The translations under genes and the position numbers were made by a program. Shown piece by piece: positions 25,169-34,143 of a DNA stretch of 64,000 nucleotides. The notes below the pieces were generated by a model. The model did no database searches, was not told where the DNA came from, and was given only the letters and a program-made list of their open reading frames with translations. The DNA is from CAYWWY01 sp964462525 (lineage in GTDB: Bacteria; Thermotogota; Thermotogae; MWEM01), in the NCBI GenBank assembly GCA_964462525.1, contig CAYWWY010000003.1, forward strand, positions 62,001 to 126,000, written 5' to 3'. The stretch's first letter is position 1. Every line of letters starts with the position of its first letter.

Positions 25169-27259
25169 ATGATGAAAAAGCGGATTCTGTTTACCGCACT
25201 TTTTTCTCTGATGGTTGTTGTGGCTCTGGCTCAGGTCTCCTTGGACGAAGCGGCTCCCGAGATCCTTCGAAGAGGGATTTTACGAGCGGTGGACGCTTCG
25301 GAGTTGAGCTTCACCGAGTTTCGATCTGCCGTTGCAGTAGCTTTTCCGGGAAAAGAGGACCTTGTTGGGGTAGAAGACTGTTATATGACCCGAACAGACT
25401 TTTTGCTCAACTTGATCAAAGTGCTTGGTTTGGAAAGCCAAGCCGCGCAGTATGCGCAAGTGGTGACAATGGCCAATGATGAAGCCAAAGTTTCTGAAGA
25501 AGCGGCGGGAGCGTTTTCAGTGGCATTCCGTAGTGATCGACAACTGCTGAACTATCGGTACGGACATACGCTTCAACCAAATGCGTTGATTACCAAAGAG
25601 GAAGCGGCGCTGTCATTCTACATGGCACTTTATCCACCGGTTCGTGGGGGATCAATTACCACGCGCGTTGGAGCTGACGCGCCCGGATTCAATACCTTGT
25701 TCACATCCTCCGGTTTGACTTGGACCATCTGCAACATTATCGGAGACGGCCTTCTGGGAACGAATCAAGACGGATTCTACCATCCCCGGATGATCCGAGA
25801 GATTCCATCATTGGAGAACGGACTGATACAGATTCACGTGGATGGAAGCGTCGCTATTACATACCACCTTCGAGAGGGAATGAAGTGGCACGATGGGTAC
25901 CCCGTTACAGCTCACGACGCAAAGTTCCAATGGGAAGTCATGGTCTCTGGGGCTCCGGTAACGTCGAACCACTACGAATTGGCTGCCTCGTCAGTTGAAG
26001 TATTGGATGACCTCACTTATGTCGTCCACTTCGATGAGGTTTTCGGGAGCGCTTGGTTTGGTTCTTCGGAATATGCCTTTTACTTTGGATGGTTCCAACT
26101 GCCCAAACATATCTTTGAACAGGATTTTCTTAAAGCCAAAGAACGAGGAATCTGGGACGATTTTGTCTTGAAGGTCACACGGAATCCTGTGATGACCGGA
26201 CCCTACAAGTTCAAGGAATACCGGGAAGGCCAGTATGTTGTCCTTGAGGCTTTTGACGAGTATTTCATGGGGCGACCCAACATCGATACCATTGTTATGC
26301 GGATCATTCCGGATGGAGATGTGGCATTTGCCGCAGCGAAAAACGGGGAAATCGATTTTGGAAGGTACACCCTGAGTCTGAGACATACCATGCAATTGGC
26401 CCAAGAACATGGAGATATGTTCAAAGCGTATCTGGTTCCCAACATTGCTCCGGATCTGATCTTTCTTAACTTCCGCAATCCAGACAATCTGTCCGAACCC
26501 AACTTCTTTTTCTCCGATCTTCGCGTGCGCCAAGCCATCGCCCACGCAATCAACCGCGAGGCCATCAACAATCTCATCTATAACGGAACTGGGGATATTG
26601 CTGTTTCATGGATTACTGAACTTCATATGATGAGAGAAGCGCTTGCGCATCCAGACATTCAACGGTATCCATATGATTTGGCGAAGGCCAAAGCCCTCCT
26701 TGAACAAGCAGGGTGGCGAACCAACCGGAGCGGAGTATATGAAAAGGATGGACGAGCGCTCCAATTTGATTTGCTCGTTGGGGCAGGCGAGCCAGACTAC
26801 TTGACTATGGCCCAAATGATTCAAGGTATGCTTAGGCAGGCTGGGATCACAATGGAGATCAAAACCATTCCTCCCGTGGCGATGTGGGAGATTATGCCCC
26901 AAGGGGAGTACAATGCCATATTGTCCGGATGGGGATATGGGATCTCGGCTGAAGCGGCGGAATACTGGACAGCCGATGCCATTCCCTCCGAGGCCAATTC
27001 TTTTGGCGGCGTCAACTATAGCGCTTGGTCCAATGAAGAGAATGACTGGATTGTTGTTCACGCCGGAGCGACGGTGGATTCCCAGGAAAAACGAGAGCTT
27101 TACGAGCGTCATTTGGTACTCTGGTCCGAAGCGTTGCCTTATGTTCCTCTGGTCTGCCCACCCACACCGATCTTTGCCAAGAACAATATCAAGGCATTCA
27201 ACGCAGGGTATGATAATGGGATCGGGTGGATCATTCAGAACTGGTTTATCCGGAAATAA
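25169..27259 (+). CDS. Peptide ABC transporter substrate-binding protein (SBP_bac_5) with SLH-like N-terminus
   Basis: 696 residues from ATGATG behind AGGAGG. A signal peptide (RILFTALFSLMVVVALAQ) without lipobox is followed by about 130 residues resembling SLH-type repeats (ALITKEEAALSFYMAL). From about residue 155 comes a full family-5 solute-binding domain (HLREGMKWHDGYPVTAHDAKF; SDLRVRQAIAHAINREAI). It should deliver oligopeptides to the OppBCDF genes downstream. The missing lipid anchor and the extra N-terminal domain suggest attachment to wall or outer layer instead. A hairpin follows the stop. Confidence 0.9.
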   Translation: MMKKRILFTALFSLMVVVALAQVSLDEAAPEILRRGILRAVDASELSFTEFRSAVAVAFPGKEDLVGVEDCYMTRTDFLLNLIKVLGLESQAAQYAQVVTMANDEAKVSEEAAGAFSVAFRSDRQLLNYRYGHTLQPNALITKEEAALSFYMALYPPVRGGSITTRVGADAPGFNTLFTSSGLTWTICNIIGDGLLGTNQDGFYHPRMIREIPSLENGLIQIHVDGSVAITYHLREGMKWHDGYPVTAHDAKFQWEVMVSGAPVTSNHYELAASSVEVLDDLTYVVHFDEVFGSAWFGSSEYAFYFGWFQLPKHIFEQDFLKAKERGIWDDFVLKVTRNPVMTGPYKFKEYREGQYVVLEAFDEYFMGRPNIDTIVMRIIPDGDVAFAAAKNGEIDFGRYTLSLRHTMQLAQEHGDMFKAYLVPNIAPDLIFLNFRNPDNLSEPNFFFSDLRVRQAIAHAINREAINNLIYNGTGDIAVSWITELHMMREALAHPDIQRYPYDLAKAKALLEQAGWRTNRSGVYEKDGRALQFDLLVGAGEPDYLTMAQMIQGMLRQAGITMEIKTIPPVAMWEIMPQGEYNAILSGWGYGISAEAAEYWTADAIPSEANSFGGVNYSAWSNEENDWIVVHAGATVDSQEKRELYERHLVLWSEALPYVPLVCPPTPIFAKNNIKAFNAGYDNGIGWIIQNWFIRK

Positions 27260-27297
27260 CTAAGGATATTCGGATTTGATTTATTGAAAGGTGAAGA

Positions 27298-27321
27298 GCG
27301 GCAGGTCTAAGGATCTGCCGC
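27298..27321 (+). terminator. Stem-loop after the substrate-binding-protein gene
   Basis: GCGGCAGGTC-TAAG-GATCTGCCGC, a 10-bp stem with one G-U pair, followed by CATTTC and no T run. It is probably an attenuating or mRNA-stabilising hairpin that raises binding-protein yield over the permeases; it does not look like a full terminator. Confidence 0.5.
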
Positions 27322-27392
27322 ATTTCACAGACAGATCCGATTCGGTCAACTACATTCGAATCGATTGACTATTCTTCCAGTGAGGTGTTGAT

Positions 27393-28793
27393 ATGAGTTT
27401 TCAGTCAGTGATCGATCAAATACCGGACTTTCACCGGTTTTTTCGCGTCGAAGAAATGGATTGTCGCTCTCTTCAACTGGCCAAGGATTATCCAGACCGT
27501 GTGGAGGTCATGGAACGAGGCAGATCCAGGGAAGGCAACCCAATCTATGTGATCAAAATCGGAAGTGGTTCCAAAAACGCGCTTCTGTTCGGATGTCCCC
27601 ATCCCAACGAACCGATTGGCGCGATGATGCTTGAAGTGCTGAGCGAGTTATTGGCGAAAGATGATCCGGCTCTACGGGAACTGGATTATACGTGGTATCT
27701 GATCAAATCGATCGATATCGATGGAACGAAGCGGAACGAAGGATGGTTTGACGATTCTTCATCCATCCGCAAGTATGCCGAACACTTCTATCGACCGGCC
27801 AGCTTCGAACAGGTGGAGTGGACTTTCCCCGTCGATTACAAAACTCTTCACTTCCACGACCCACTCCCCGAAACCAAAGTGTTAATGGAGATCATCGAAG
27901 AGAAAAAACCGGTCTTCATGTATTCACTGCACAATTCCGGGTTTGGGGGCGTGTACTACTATGTTTCCGGAACACTAACCGATTCGCTCTTTGATCTCTT
28001 CCAATCGATTCCGGGCCAATTTCAATTGCCCTTGAATCTGGGTGAGCCAGAGGTTCCTTATCTCAAACCCTTTGCTCCCGCAATATTCCCCATGTTTGGG
28101 ATTTCCGATGAATATGATTATCTGGAAAAGCATCTGCCCAAAGGAATGGACCCGGCGACTGTGATTCAAGCAGGGACCAGTTCGGATGATTATGCGAAGA
28201 AGATCGCGGACACCTATTCGTTGGTCTGTGAAATGCCGTATTACTTTGATCCCCGGGTCAACGATCAAACAACGGTTGAACAAAGCCGCCAGCATTTTCT
28301 TCAAAAGGCGGTTCAATCAGGAAAAGAAAATTATGATCGGTTGCAGGCCATCTTTTCAACGATAGAAAGCGCCATCCAAAAGAAAGATTCTCCTTTCTTC
28401 ACAGCAGTTCATCATTATCTGGCCATGATTCCCAATCATTTGGCCGCTCAAGAGAACTGGATCAAAACCGACGAGACGTTGCAAAGGCCCGCAACCAAGG
28501 CGGAAGAATTTGACAACCTGTACGCCCAAAAGTTCTACAACCTGTTAATGCAGGGCATGATGAGGAGAATGATTCGGGAAAACCTCGAAGGCGCGTCGGG
28601 GAATGCAGCGATGAAAGAGGCGTTGGAAAAGGCGGATCAGTGTTTTGAAGAAACAGTCGACTTCCTTGAAAAGAACCTTGCCTATCAAACGATTCCCATC
28701 AAAAAATTGATCAGTGTTCAAATGCTGGCGGGATTGCATACCATGAAAACCATCCAGGAGCAAAGTCAAGCAAATTCAGAGGGAATGTCTTGA
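27393..28793 (+). CDS. M14-family zinc carboxypeptidase
   Basis: 466 residues, no signal peptide, so cytoplasmic. Zinc ligands His70 and Glu73 are in FGCPHPNEPIG, the third His probably in MYSLHNSGFGG, and a likely catalytic Glu in SLVCEMPYYFD. Placed inside the opp operon, it probably trims imported peptides. The C-terminal 150 residues are helical and not typical of M14, and may be a family-specific cap. The SD GTGAGGTG precedes the ATG; the stop overlaps the TTG of oppB. Confidence 0.85.
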   Translation: MSFQSVIDQIPDFHRFFRVEEMDCRSLQLAKDYPDRVEVMERGRSREGNPIYVIKIGSGSKNALLFGCPHPNEPIGAMMLEVLSELLAKDDPALRELDYTWYLIKSIDIDGTKRNEGWFDDSSSIRKYAEHFYRPASFEQVEWTFPVDYKTLHFHDPLPETKVLMEIIEEKKPVFMYSLHNSGFGGVYYYVSGTLTDSLFDLFQSIPGQFQLPLNLGEPEVPYLKPFAPAIFPMFGISDEYDYLEKHLPKGMDPATVIQAGTSSDDYAKKIADTYSLVCEMPYYFDPRVNDQTTVEQSRQHFLQKAVQSGKENYDRLQAIFSTIESAIQKKDSPFFTAVHHYLAMIPNHLAAQENWIKTDETLQRPATKAEEFDNLYAQKFYNLLMQGMMRRMIRENLEGASGNAAMKEALEKADQCFEETVDFLEKNLAYQTIPIKKLISVQMLAGLHTMKTIQEQSQANSEGMS

Positions 28794-29773
28794 AGGCGTA
28801 TCTAATCAAACGGGTTTTGGAACTGATTCCCGTCTTTTTCATGATTTCGCTGATCATTTTCCTTTTGATCAACCTAATGCCGGGGGATCCATTGCTTCAG
28901 ATGCGTATGGACAACCCCCGCGCTGTGATGACCGATCCTCAGCGAATCCAAGCGTTGCGAGAATACTATCGACTGGACGATCCGTTGTTTGTTCGATATC
29001 TCACATGGCTAGGCAGCGCTTTCACAGGAGACTTTGGGTTTTCCAGCCTCTACAAAGTGCCCGTCTGGGATATGATCATCTCTCGACTGCCCAACACGCT
29101 TTTGCTGACCATCGTTGCCTGGTTAATCGGATTGGCGGTGGCCTTGCCCATCGGGATTTACTCTGCAGTCAAGAAGTACTCGGTATTCGATTATTCGGCT
29201 ACAGTAACGGCCTTTGTGGGCATGTCGCTGCCCAGTTTTTGGTTTGGCCTGATGGGGATCATCATCTTCAGCGTAACTCTAAGATGGCTTCCGGTGTCAG
29301 GGATGGAAACCTACGGGTTGACCGAGCCTTGGGCGATCTTTTGGGATCGGTTCCGTCATTTGATTCTTCCGGCGTGCGTTTTGGGATTTGTTCAAGTTGC
29401 TTCCTGGGTACGGTATATTCGCACCTCTCTACTGGAAGTCCTTGACCAGGATTATGTTCGAACGGCTTATGCCAAAGGCGTCCCGGACCGGAAGGTGATT
29501 ATTCGTCATGCGTTGAAAAACGCGATGATTCCGATCATTACGATCATCGCGTTGGATATCCCCTATTTTTTTGGAGGGGCGCTGATCATTGAAACGATCT
29601 TCTCTTGGCCTGGGATGGGCCGATTAATGTACCAAGCGGTAATCGGAAGCGATTACAACCTCGCCATCAGTTGCCTGATGTTCTTGACGATGATTACGTT
29701 GATATCCAATTTAGTAGCGGATTTTCTTTATGTTCTTGTCGATCCGAGAATCCGAATTACACGGAAGGCGTAA
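28790..29773 (+). CDS. oppB: Peptide ABC transporter permease (OppB/DppB type)
   Basis: 327 residues, six helices, beginning MKAYLIKRVLELIPVFFMIS with the typical N-terminal LMPGDP motif. The EAA loop that contacts the ATPases is AYAKGVPDRKVIIRHALKNA. It starts at TTG, overlapping the M14 stop (TTGA). It forms the channel with OppC. Confidence 0.95.
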   Translation: MKAYLIKRVLELIPVFFMISLIIFLLINLMPGDPLLQMRMDNPRAVMTDPQRIQALREYYRLDDPLFVRYLTWLGSAFTGDFGFSSLYKVPVWDMIISRLPNTLLLTIVAWLIGLAVALPIGIYSAVKKYSVFDYSATVTAFVGMSLPSFWFGLMGIIIFSVTLRWLPVSGMETYGLTEPWAIFWDRFRHLILPACVLGFVQVASWVRYIRTSLLEVLDQDYVRTAYAKGVPDRKVIIRHALKNAMIPIITIIALDIPYFFGGALIIETIFSWPGMGRLMYQAVIGSDYNLAISCLMFLTMITLISNLVADFLYVLVDPRIRITRKA

Positions 29774-29783
29774 GGAGGAAACG

Positions 29784-30719
29784 ATGCGTCCATCACGGTT
29801 TTCGTACAAAAGAAAAATCCAAAAGATCGAAGAGCAATCGTCCTCCATCAATATCGTAACCTATCGAAAATTGGTATGGATGAAGTTCAAAAGCCATAAA
29901 CTAGCGCTATTTGGCGCGATCGTTCTGCTCGGAATGCTCGTTTTTTGTTTCATCGGACCATTGTTCACCTCCGTCCAATACTTTGATATGGACTTTTCCT
30001 CCATCTTTGTGCCACCAATGACGCCCGGTCATATTTTGGGGACCGACGAACTGGGTCAGGATACCTTTGTTCGGCTGATGTATGGGGGAAGGATCTCTTT
30101 GCTGGTTGGAATCTGCTCGGCATTATTCACAACCATTATCGGTATGGGGATCGGATTGTTCTCGGGATATTTTGGGGGTATGGTAGACAGAATTCTCATG
30201 CGCTTTGTCGATGTCATGCTATCCATCCCGATGTTTCCAATCCTTTTAACATTGACCATGGTCATCGGATCAGGGCTCTGGAATATCATCCTGGTACTTA
30301 CCGTTTTCGGGTGGATGGGGGTGTCCCGTCTGGTACGCGGTTTGACCTTATCGATCCGGGAATCCGAATATGTGGTCAGCGCAAGAGCTCTTGGCGTGAA
30401 AACCCTGCCGATTATTCTGAGACACATCATTCCCAATGTTCTTCCGGTGGTAATCGTTTCAGCCACCCTCAACATGTCCTATGCCATCTTGGCGGAATCC
30501 TCGCTCAGTTATTTGGGCCTGGGGATCCAGCCTCCTTTGCCTTCGTGGGGCAATATGCTGCAAAAATCCATGAACTATATCCTGGGAACACCCATGGGGA
30601 TCAGCCCTTGGTGGCTGACCTTTTTCCCGGGGCTGTTCATCTTTATGACCGTGCTCAATGTAAACTTTCTCGGTGATGGACTGAGGGATGCCTTGGATCC
30701 CAAGTTTACCAGCGAATGA
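29784..30719 (+). CDS. oppC: Peptide ABC transporter permease (OppC/DppC type)
   Basis: 311 residues from ATG at 29784 (SD TAAGGAGGAAACG). An N-terminal helix and OppC_N region precede the periplasmic loop HILGTDELGQDTFVRLMYGG. The EAA loop is ARALGVKTLPIILRHIIPN. It pairs with OppB. The initial 25 residues are polar and longer than in some homologues. Confidence 0.95.
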   Translation: MRPSRFSYKRKIQKIEEQSSSINIVTYRKLVWMKFKSHKLALFGAIVLLGMLVFCFIGPLFTSVQYFDMDFSSIFVPPMTPGHILGTDELGQDTFVRLMYGGRISLLVGICSALFTTIIGMGIGLFSGYFGGMVDRILMRFVDVMLSIPMFPILLTLTMVIGSGLWNIILVLTVFGWMGVSRLVRGLTLSIRESEYVVSARALGVKTLPIILRHIIPNVLPVVIVSATLNMSYAILAESSLSYLGLGIQPPLPSWGNMLQKSMNYILGTPMGISPWWLTFFPGLFIFMTVLNVNFLGDGLRDALDPKFTSE

Positions 30720-30738
30720 TCAGGAAAGGATGAGATGG

Positions 30739-31770
30739 ATGCGTCAAAAAAGCGTTACAGCCCTCAGCGATCCCGAAACCATTCTCAAGGTCCATGATTT
30801 GGAAATCTCATTCAAGACCCAATTTGGAGTCGTAACCCCTGTCGATGATGTTCGATTCGAATTGAAAAAAGGGGAAACATTGGGGATTGTTGGGGAGTCG
30901 GGATGTGGAAAGACAATCACGGCTTTTTCGATCCTGAGGCTATTGCCAAAGAATGCCTTCTTGGGAACAAGGACGGAAATCTCCTTTGAAGGGAAGAATG
31001 TGGCCCATTTCAGCAAAGAACAGCTCCAAAAGATTCGGGGGAAGAAGATTTCCATGATCTTCCAAGAGCCAATGACCTCTTTGAATCCGGTGTATACGAT
31101 CGGCCAACAACTTTCCGAAGTATTCATCTTGCATGAAGGGCTATCGGAAAAACAGGCGTGGTCCAAAAGCCAGGAACTATTGCGAATGGTTCGGATTCCC
31201 GAACCAAACAAACGGATTCGCGACTATCCCCATTTGCTGTCGGGAGGGATGAGGCAGCGGGTTATGATCGCAATGGCATTGGCTTGCAAACCGTTGCTGT
31301 TGATTGCAGACGAACCAACGACCGCTTTGGATGTAACCATTCAGGCGCAAATTCTCGAATTGATCGATGAGCTGAGAACCAAACAGAATACAACCACCAT
31401 CATCATAACGCATGATCTGGGTGTTGTGGCCGAGATGTGCGATCGCGTGATTGTCATGTATGCGGGGCAAATCGCGGAGGCTTCCGAAATCTATTCTCTG
31501 TTTTCGAACCCCAAACACCCATATACCCAAGGCTTGATTCACTCCATCCCTCGAATCGAAGTGCCGAAAAAAGATCAAAAAAGGCTCCACGTTATTCCGG
31601 GCTATGTACCCCACCCTTCCGCTTTTCCAAAGGGTTGTCGGTTCCAGCCCCGATGTCAACAGGCGATGGAACGGTGTTTGGTTGAAATCCCTCCCGTTCG
31701 ATCGATTCAAGGGCACCAAGTGAAATGCTGGCTCTACGAGCAAGAGGGGGACAGCCATGAATCCATCTAA
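30739..31770 (+). CDS. oppD: Peptide ABC transporter ATPase (OppD/DppD type)
   Basis: 343 residues. Walker A GESGCGKT, signature LLSGGMRQRV, Walker B LLIADEPTTALD and the C-terminal oligopeptide-family Cys-rich tail (GCRFQPRCQQAMERC) that can hold an Fe-S cluster. The start is taken at ATG 30739, nine bases from AGGAAAGG; an in-frame ATG at 30730 abuts the SD. Overlaps oppF by 14 bases. Confidence 0.95.
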   Translation: MRQKSVTALSDPETILKVHDLEISFKTQFGVVTPVDDVRFELKKGETLGIVGESGCGKTITAFSILRLLPKNAFLGTRTEISFEGKNVAHFSKEQLQKIRGKKISMIFQEPMTSLNPVYTIGQQLSEVFILHEGLSEKQAWSKSQELLRMVRIPEPNKRIRDYPHLLSGGMRQRVMIAMALACKPLLLIADEPTTALDVTIQAQILELIDELRTKQNTTTIIITHDLGVVAEMCDRVIVMYAGQIAEASEIYSLFSNPKHPYTQGLIHSIPRIEVPKKDQKRLHVIPGYVPHPSAFPKGCRFQPRCQQAMERCLVEIPPVRSIQGHQVKCWLYEQEGDSHESI

Positions 31771-32767
31771 GACCCTTTGTACGGTTAGAAACCTGAAAAA
31801 ATGGTTTCCGGTCAAAGGAGCCCGGATTTTTGGGGAGAAGCCTTTTCTCAAGGCAGTCGATGGAGTGTATTTTCAGGTGCAAACCCGGGAGACTTTGGGG
31901 CTTGTAGGAGAGTCGGGATGCGGAAAAACCACCGTCGGCCGAACCTTGATGCGGATCCATGATCCAACAGCCGGCGCCTTCCTCTATTATCCCGAGGATG
32001 CGCAGAAAGAACCCGTTGATATCTTCAGTTTGAAAGCGCAACCCCTTCAAAAGGTAAAACGACAAATTCAGATGGTATTTCAGGACCCGTACGCATCGCT
32101 AAACCCAAGGATGACGGTCCAAGACATCATTTCTGAAGGAATCCGGGCTAATCGAATGGCGGGCTCCAAGAAAGAGATCATAGAGTATGTTACCGATATT
32201 ATGGAAAAAGTGGGTCTGCGGCCAGAATACATGAAACGGTATCCCCACGAGTTCTCAGGAGGCCAAAGGCAACGCATCGGAATCGCCCGCGTGATGATCA
32301 TGAGGCCGCGCCTGGTAATTTGTGACGAACCCGTGTCGGCGTTGGATGTTTCGGTTCAAGCGCAAATCATCAATCTCCTGGAAGACCTAAAAGAAGCCTT
32401 TGACCTTACCTACCTATTCATCGCCCATGACCTGTCAGTTGTGAAGCATATTTCTGACCGAATCGCTGTGATGTATTTGGGGAAAATCGTGGAAACCGCG
32501 GATACAGAGACCCTCTTTACCCGTCCGCTGCATCCCTATACCGTTGGGTTGTTGAGCGCAATCCCTGTTCCGGATCCTCGCTTTCGGAAAAAAGAACAAC
32601 GAGCTTTGTTGACAGGAGATATTCCATCCCCAATCAATCCCCCCGATGGGTGCAGGTTTGCAAAAAGGTGTCCGTATGTTATGGACCGGTGTGGTCGGGA
32701 AAACCCTTCATGGGTCGAGAGAGAACCCGGGCATTTCGTTTCGTGTTTTCTACATGAATCAGAATAG
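31757..32767 (+). CDS. oppF: Peptide ABC transporter ATPase (OppF/DppF type)
   Basis: 336 residues. Walker A GESGCGKTT, signature FSGGQRQRIGIAR, Walker B VICDEPVSALD, and the C-terminal Cys-rich motif GCRFAKRCPYVMDRC. It is the second ATPase of the OppD/F pair and the last gene of the uptake operon. I see no terminator between its stop and the promoter of the next unit. Confidence 0.95.
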   Translation: MNPSKTLCTVRNLKKWFPVKGARIFGEKPFLKAVDGVYFQVQTRETLGLVGESGCGKTTVGRTLMRIHDPTAGAFLYYPEDAQKEPVDIFSLKAQPLQKVKRQIQMVFQDPYASLNPRMTVQDIISEGIRANRMAGSKKEIIEYVTDIMEKVGLRPEYMKRYPHEFSGGQRQRIGIARVMIMRPRLVICDEPVSALDVSVQAQIINLLEDLKEAFDLTYLFIAHDLSVVKHISDRIAVMYLGKIVETADTETLFTRPLHPYTVGLLSAIPVPDPRFRKKEQRALLTGDIPSPINPPDGCRFAKRCPYVMDRCGRENPSWVEREPGHFVSCFLHESE

Positions 32768-32826
32768 CGATAATGGTTCAATCGGCTGAAGAGTGAAAGT
32801 ATGGATATTTTGATCCGATTCATCAG

Positions 32827-32855
32827 TTGACAGAGGCCCGATTCTGTGATATAAT
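32827..32855 (+). promoter_or_regulatory. Consensus promoter of the leader-peptide/ABC-2 unit
   Basis: TTGACA at 32827-32832, exactly 17 bases, TATAAT at 32850-32855, with a TGTGA extension. It is one of the two full-consensus promoters in the window (the other is at 44007-44035), so the short transcript should be strongly made. Confidence 0.85.
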
Positions 32856-32897
32856 CGTAAAGTAAGCAAAAATCCCACAACAAAGGAGGCGACGCGA

Positions 32898-33002
32898 ATG
32901 TTCAACAATATGACACGAAATCGTAGCTCTATGATCGGTAATGCTACTGTTATCGTGGGATTGGTCTGTCTCGTCGCGCCTGGAAGGAATTCTTTGTTGT
33001 AG
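32898..33002 (+). CDS. 34-residue putative leader peptide
   Basis: ATG eight bases after AAAGGAGG, 34 codons, TAG. The peptide starts MFNNMTRNRSSMIGN, has a hydrophobic core ATVIVGLVCLVAP rich in Ile/Val/Leu, and ends GRNSLL. It stands between a consensus promoter and a strong intrinsic terminator, with two further small ORFs and an ABC exporter beyond. This is the layout of a ribosome-mediated attenuator leader. Bases 32971-32980 inside the ORF (UCGUCGCGCC) could pair with 33035-33044 and break the terminator. They could also pair through 32972-32977 with GCGACG at the ribosome-binding site (32889-32894). It could instead be a small membrane or secreted peptide. Confidence 0.6.
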   Translation: MFNNMTRNRSSMIGNATVIVGLVCLVAPGRNSLL

Positions 33003-33028
33003 GATAGGAACAACAAATGAGAAGAAAC

Positions 33029-33063
33029 AAGAGGGCTGTGACGAATCATAGCCCTCTTTTTTT
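33029..33063 (+). terminator. Strong intrinsic terminator / attenuator
   Basis: A 13-bp stem (33029-33041 with 33046-33058, one G-U) and a CGAA loop, followed by seven T. It ends the 34-codon transcript about 200 bases from the promoter and 265 bases before the ABC gene, with no second promoter visible. Confidence 0.85.
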
Positions 33064-33087
33064 GCCGAAATCATAGGAGGTGTAGGG

Positions 33088-33210
33088 ATGAGAATGAAAG
33101 GGTATCATCAGGGAGAAAGGGTAGGAAAGCATCAGCAGGTGATCCGAAAACAGGAAGAGGTGATTTTCAATGCAAGGGAGATACATGAAAAGCCGTGGGT
33201 CGGAACGTAA
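33088..33210 (+). CDS. Small basic ORF (40 aa) of unknown function
   Basis: ATG seven bases after AGGAGG, 40 codons, TAA. The product (MRMKGYHQGERVGKHQQVIR and on to EKPWVGT) is hydrophilic and charged, with no signal or membrane segment. Translation is supported only by its SD and by overlap with the next small ORF. It could be a further leader that couples translation into the exporter genes. Confidence 0.4.
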   Translation: MRMKGYHQGERVGKHQQVIRKQEEVIFNAREIHEKPWVGT

Positions 33211-33319
33211 TCGAGCGCAAGTGACTCAGTTTCGATTTGCGCAAGCCCAAAAAAAGAAGCAAATGACCAATGAGCGAGCAACCCATTCAGAACCATTTAG
33301 ACCGAAGAAAAAGGAGTGA
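33170..33319 (+). CDS. Small basic ORF (49 aa) overlapping the previous one
   Basis: Starts at ATG 33170 (SD GAGGTG) or ATG 33185 (SD GGGAGA) inside the 40-aa ORF in another frame. It ends at TGA 33317-33319, six bases before the ABC start region. The product is rich in Arg, Lys and Gln (AQAQKKKQMTNERATH; ends FRPKKKE) and looks disordered. Its 3' end (AAGGAG) is also the SD of the ABC ATPase gene, so it may serve translational coupling. Confidence 0.4.
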   Translation: MQGRYMKSRGSERNRAQVTQFRFAQAQKKKQMTNERATHSEPFRPKKKE

Positions 33320-33325
33320 ATCGTG

Positions 33326-34141
33326 ATGACGCAAAAAGATCCAAATAAAGCACTTGAAATACATACAGTCGATAAAGTATTTATCAAACGGAAGAACAAG
33401 CAGATCAAAGCGGTGGATCAGGTGCAGTTTTCGGTAGGTAGAGGAGAGATCTTCGGTGTTTTGGGACCAAACGGATCCGGGAAATCAACTTTAATCCGAA
33501 TGATTTCGACCCTTCTGGTTCCCGATCATGGGACTATCGAGGTGTTTGGATATGATTCGGTGAAAGAAGCGATGATGGTCCGCAAACTGATCAATCGGGT
33601 ATCTGCGGAGGCCAGTTTTTTCAAAAAGCTGTCTGCAATGGAAAACCTCTTATTTACTGCAGGGTTATATGGAATTCCCAAACCGTACGCCCGGAAAAAA
33701 TTGATGGAAATCTTTAAACGGGTCGGCCTTCCCGCAAAACGGGTCCATGATCCGTTGGAAGATTTTTCGCGTGGAATGCAACAAAAAGTGGCCATAGCGC
33801 GGGCGTTTTTGACGACCCCGGCGCTCCTCCTTTTGGATGAACCGACAACCGGACTAGACCCAAGGGCAAAAAAGGAAGTGCAAAGCCTGATCCTTGAGAT
33901 CCAAAAGGAAAACCAGACAACAGTACTATTAACAACACACGACATGGTGGAAGCGGATCAACTCTGTGAGCGCGTAGCGATTATTCACGATGGAAGGATA
34001 TCCGCCATCGGCACGGCCCAGGATTTGAAGATGAAAGCTTCCCGCAATGGATCGGTTTGCACCTTGGAAGAGGTCTTTATGTTCTTCACGGGGTCCCAAT
34101 TGGTCCAATATGAAGATGAGATGATTGCTGAGGTGAGCTGA
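33326..34141 (+). CDS. ABC-2 type exporter ATPase
   Basis: 271 residues (ATG 33326, or GTG one codon earlier). Walker A GPNGSGKS at 47-54, signature DFSRGMQQKVAIAR, Walker B LLLLDEPTTGLD, switch His in LTTHDM. The sequence belongs to the DrrA/NatA drug- and sodium-exporter group. The permease gene follows after two bases. The substrate is unknown; the attenuator-like leader upstream suggests an inducible exporter. Confidence 0.93.
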   Translation: MTQKDPNKALEIHTVDKVFIKRKNKQIKAVDQVQFSVGRGEIFGVLGPNGSGKSTLIRMISTLLVPDHGTIEVFGYDSVKEAMMVRKLINRVSAEASFFKKLSAMENLLFTAGLYGIPKPYARKKLMEIFKRVGLPAKRVHDPLEDFSRGMQQKVAIARAFLTTPALLLLDEPTTGLDPRAKKEVQSLILEIQKENQTTVLLTTHDMVEADQLCERVAIIHDGRISAIGTAQDLKMKASRNGSVCTLEEVFMFFTGSQLVQYEDEMIAEVS

Positions 34142-34143
34142 TC

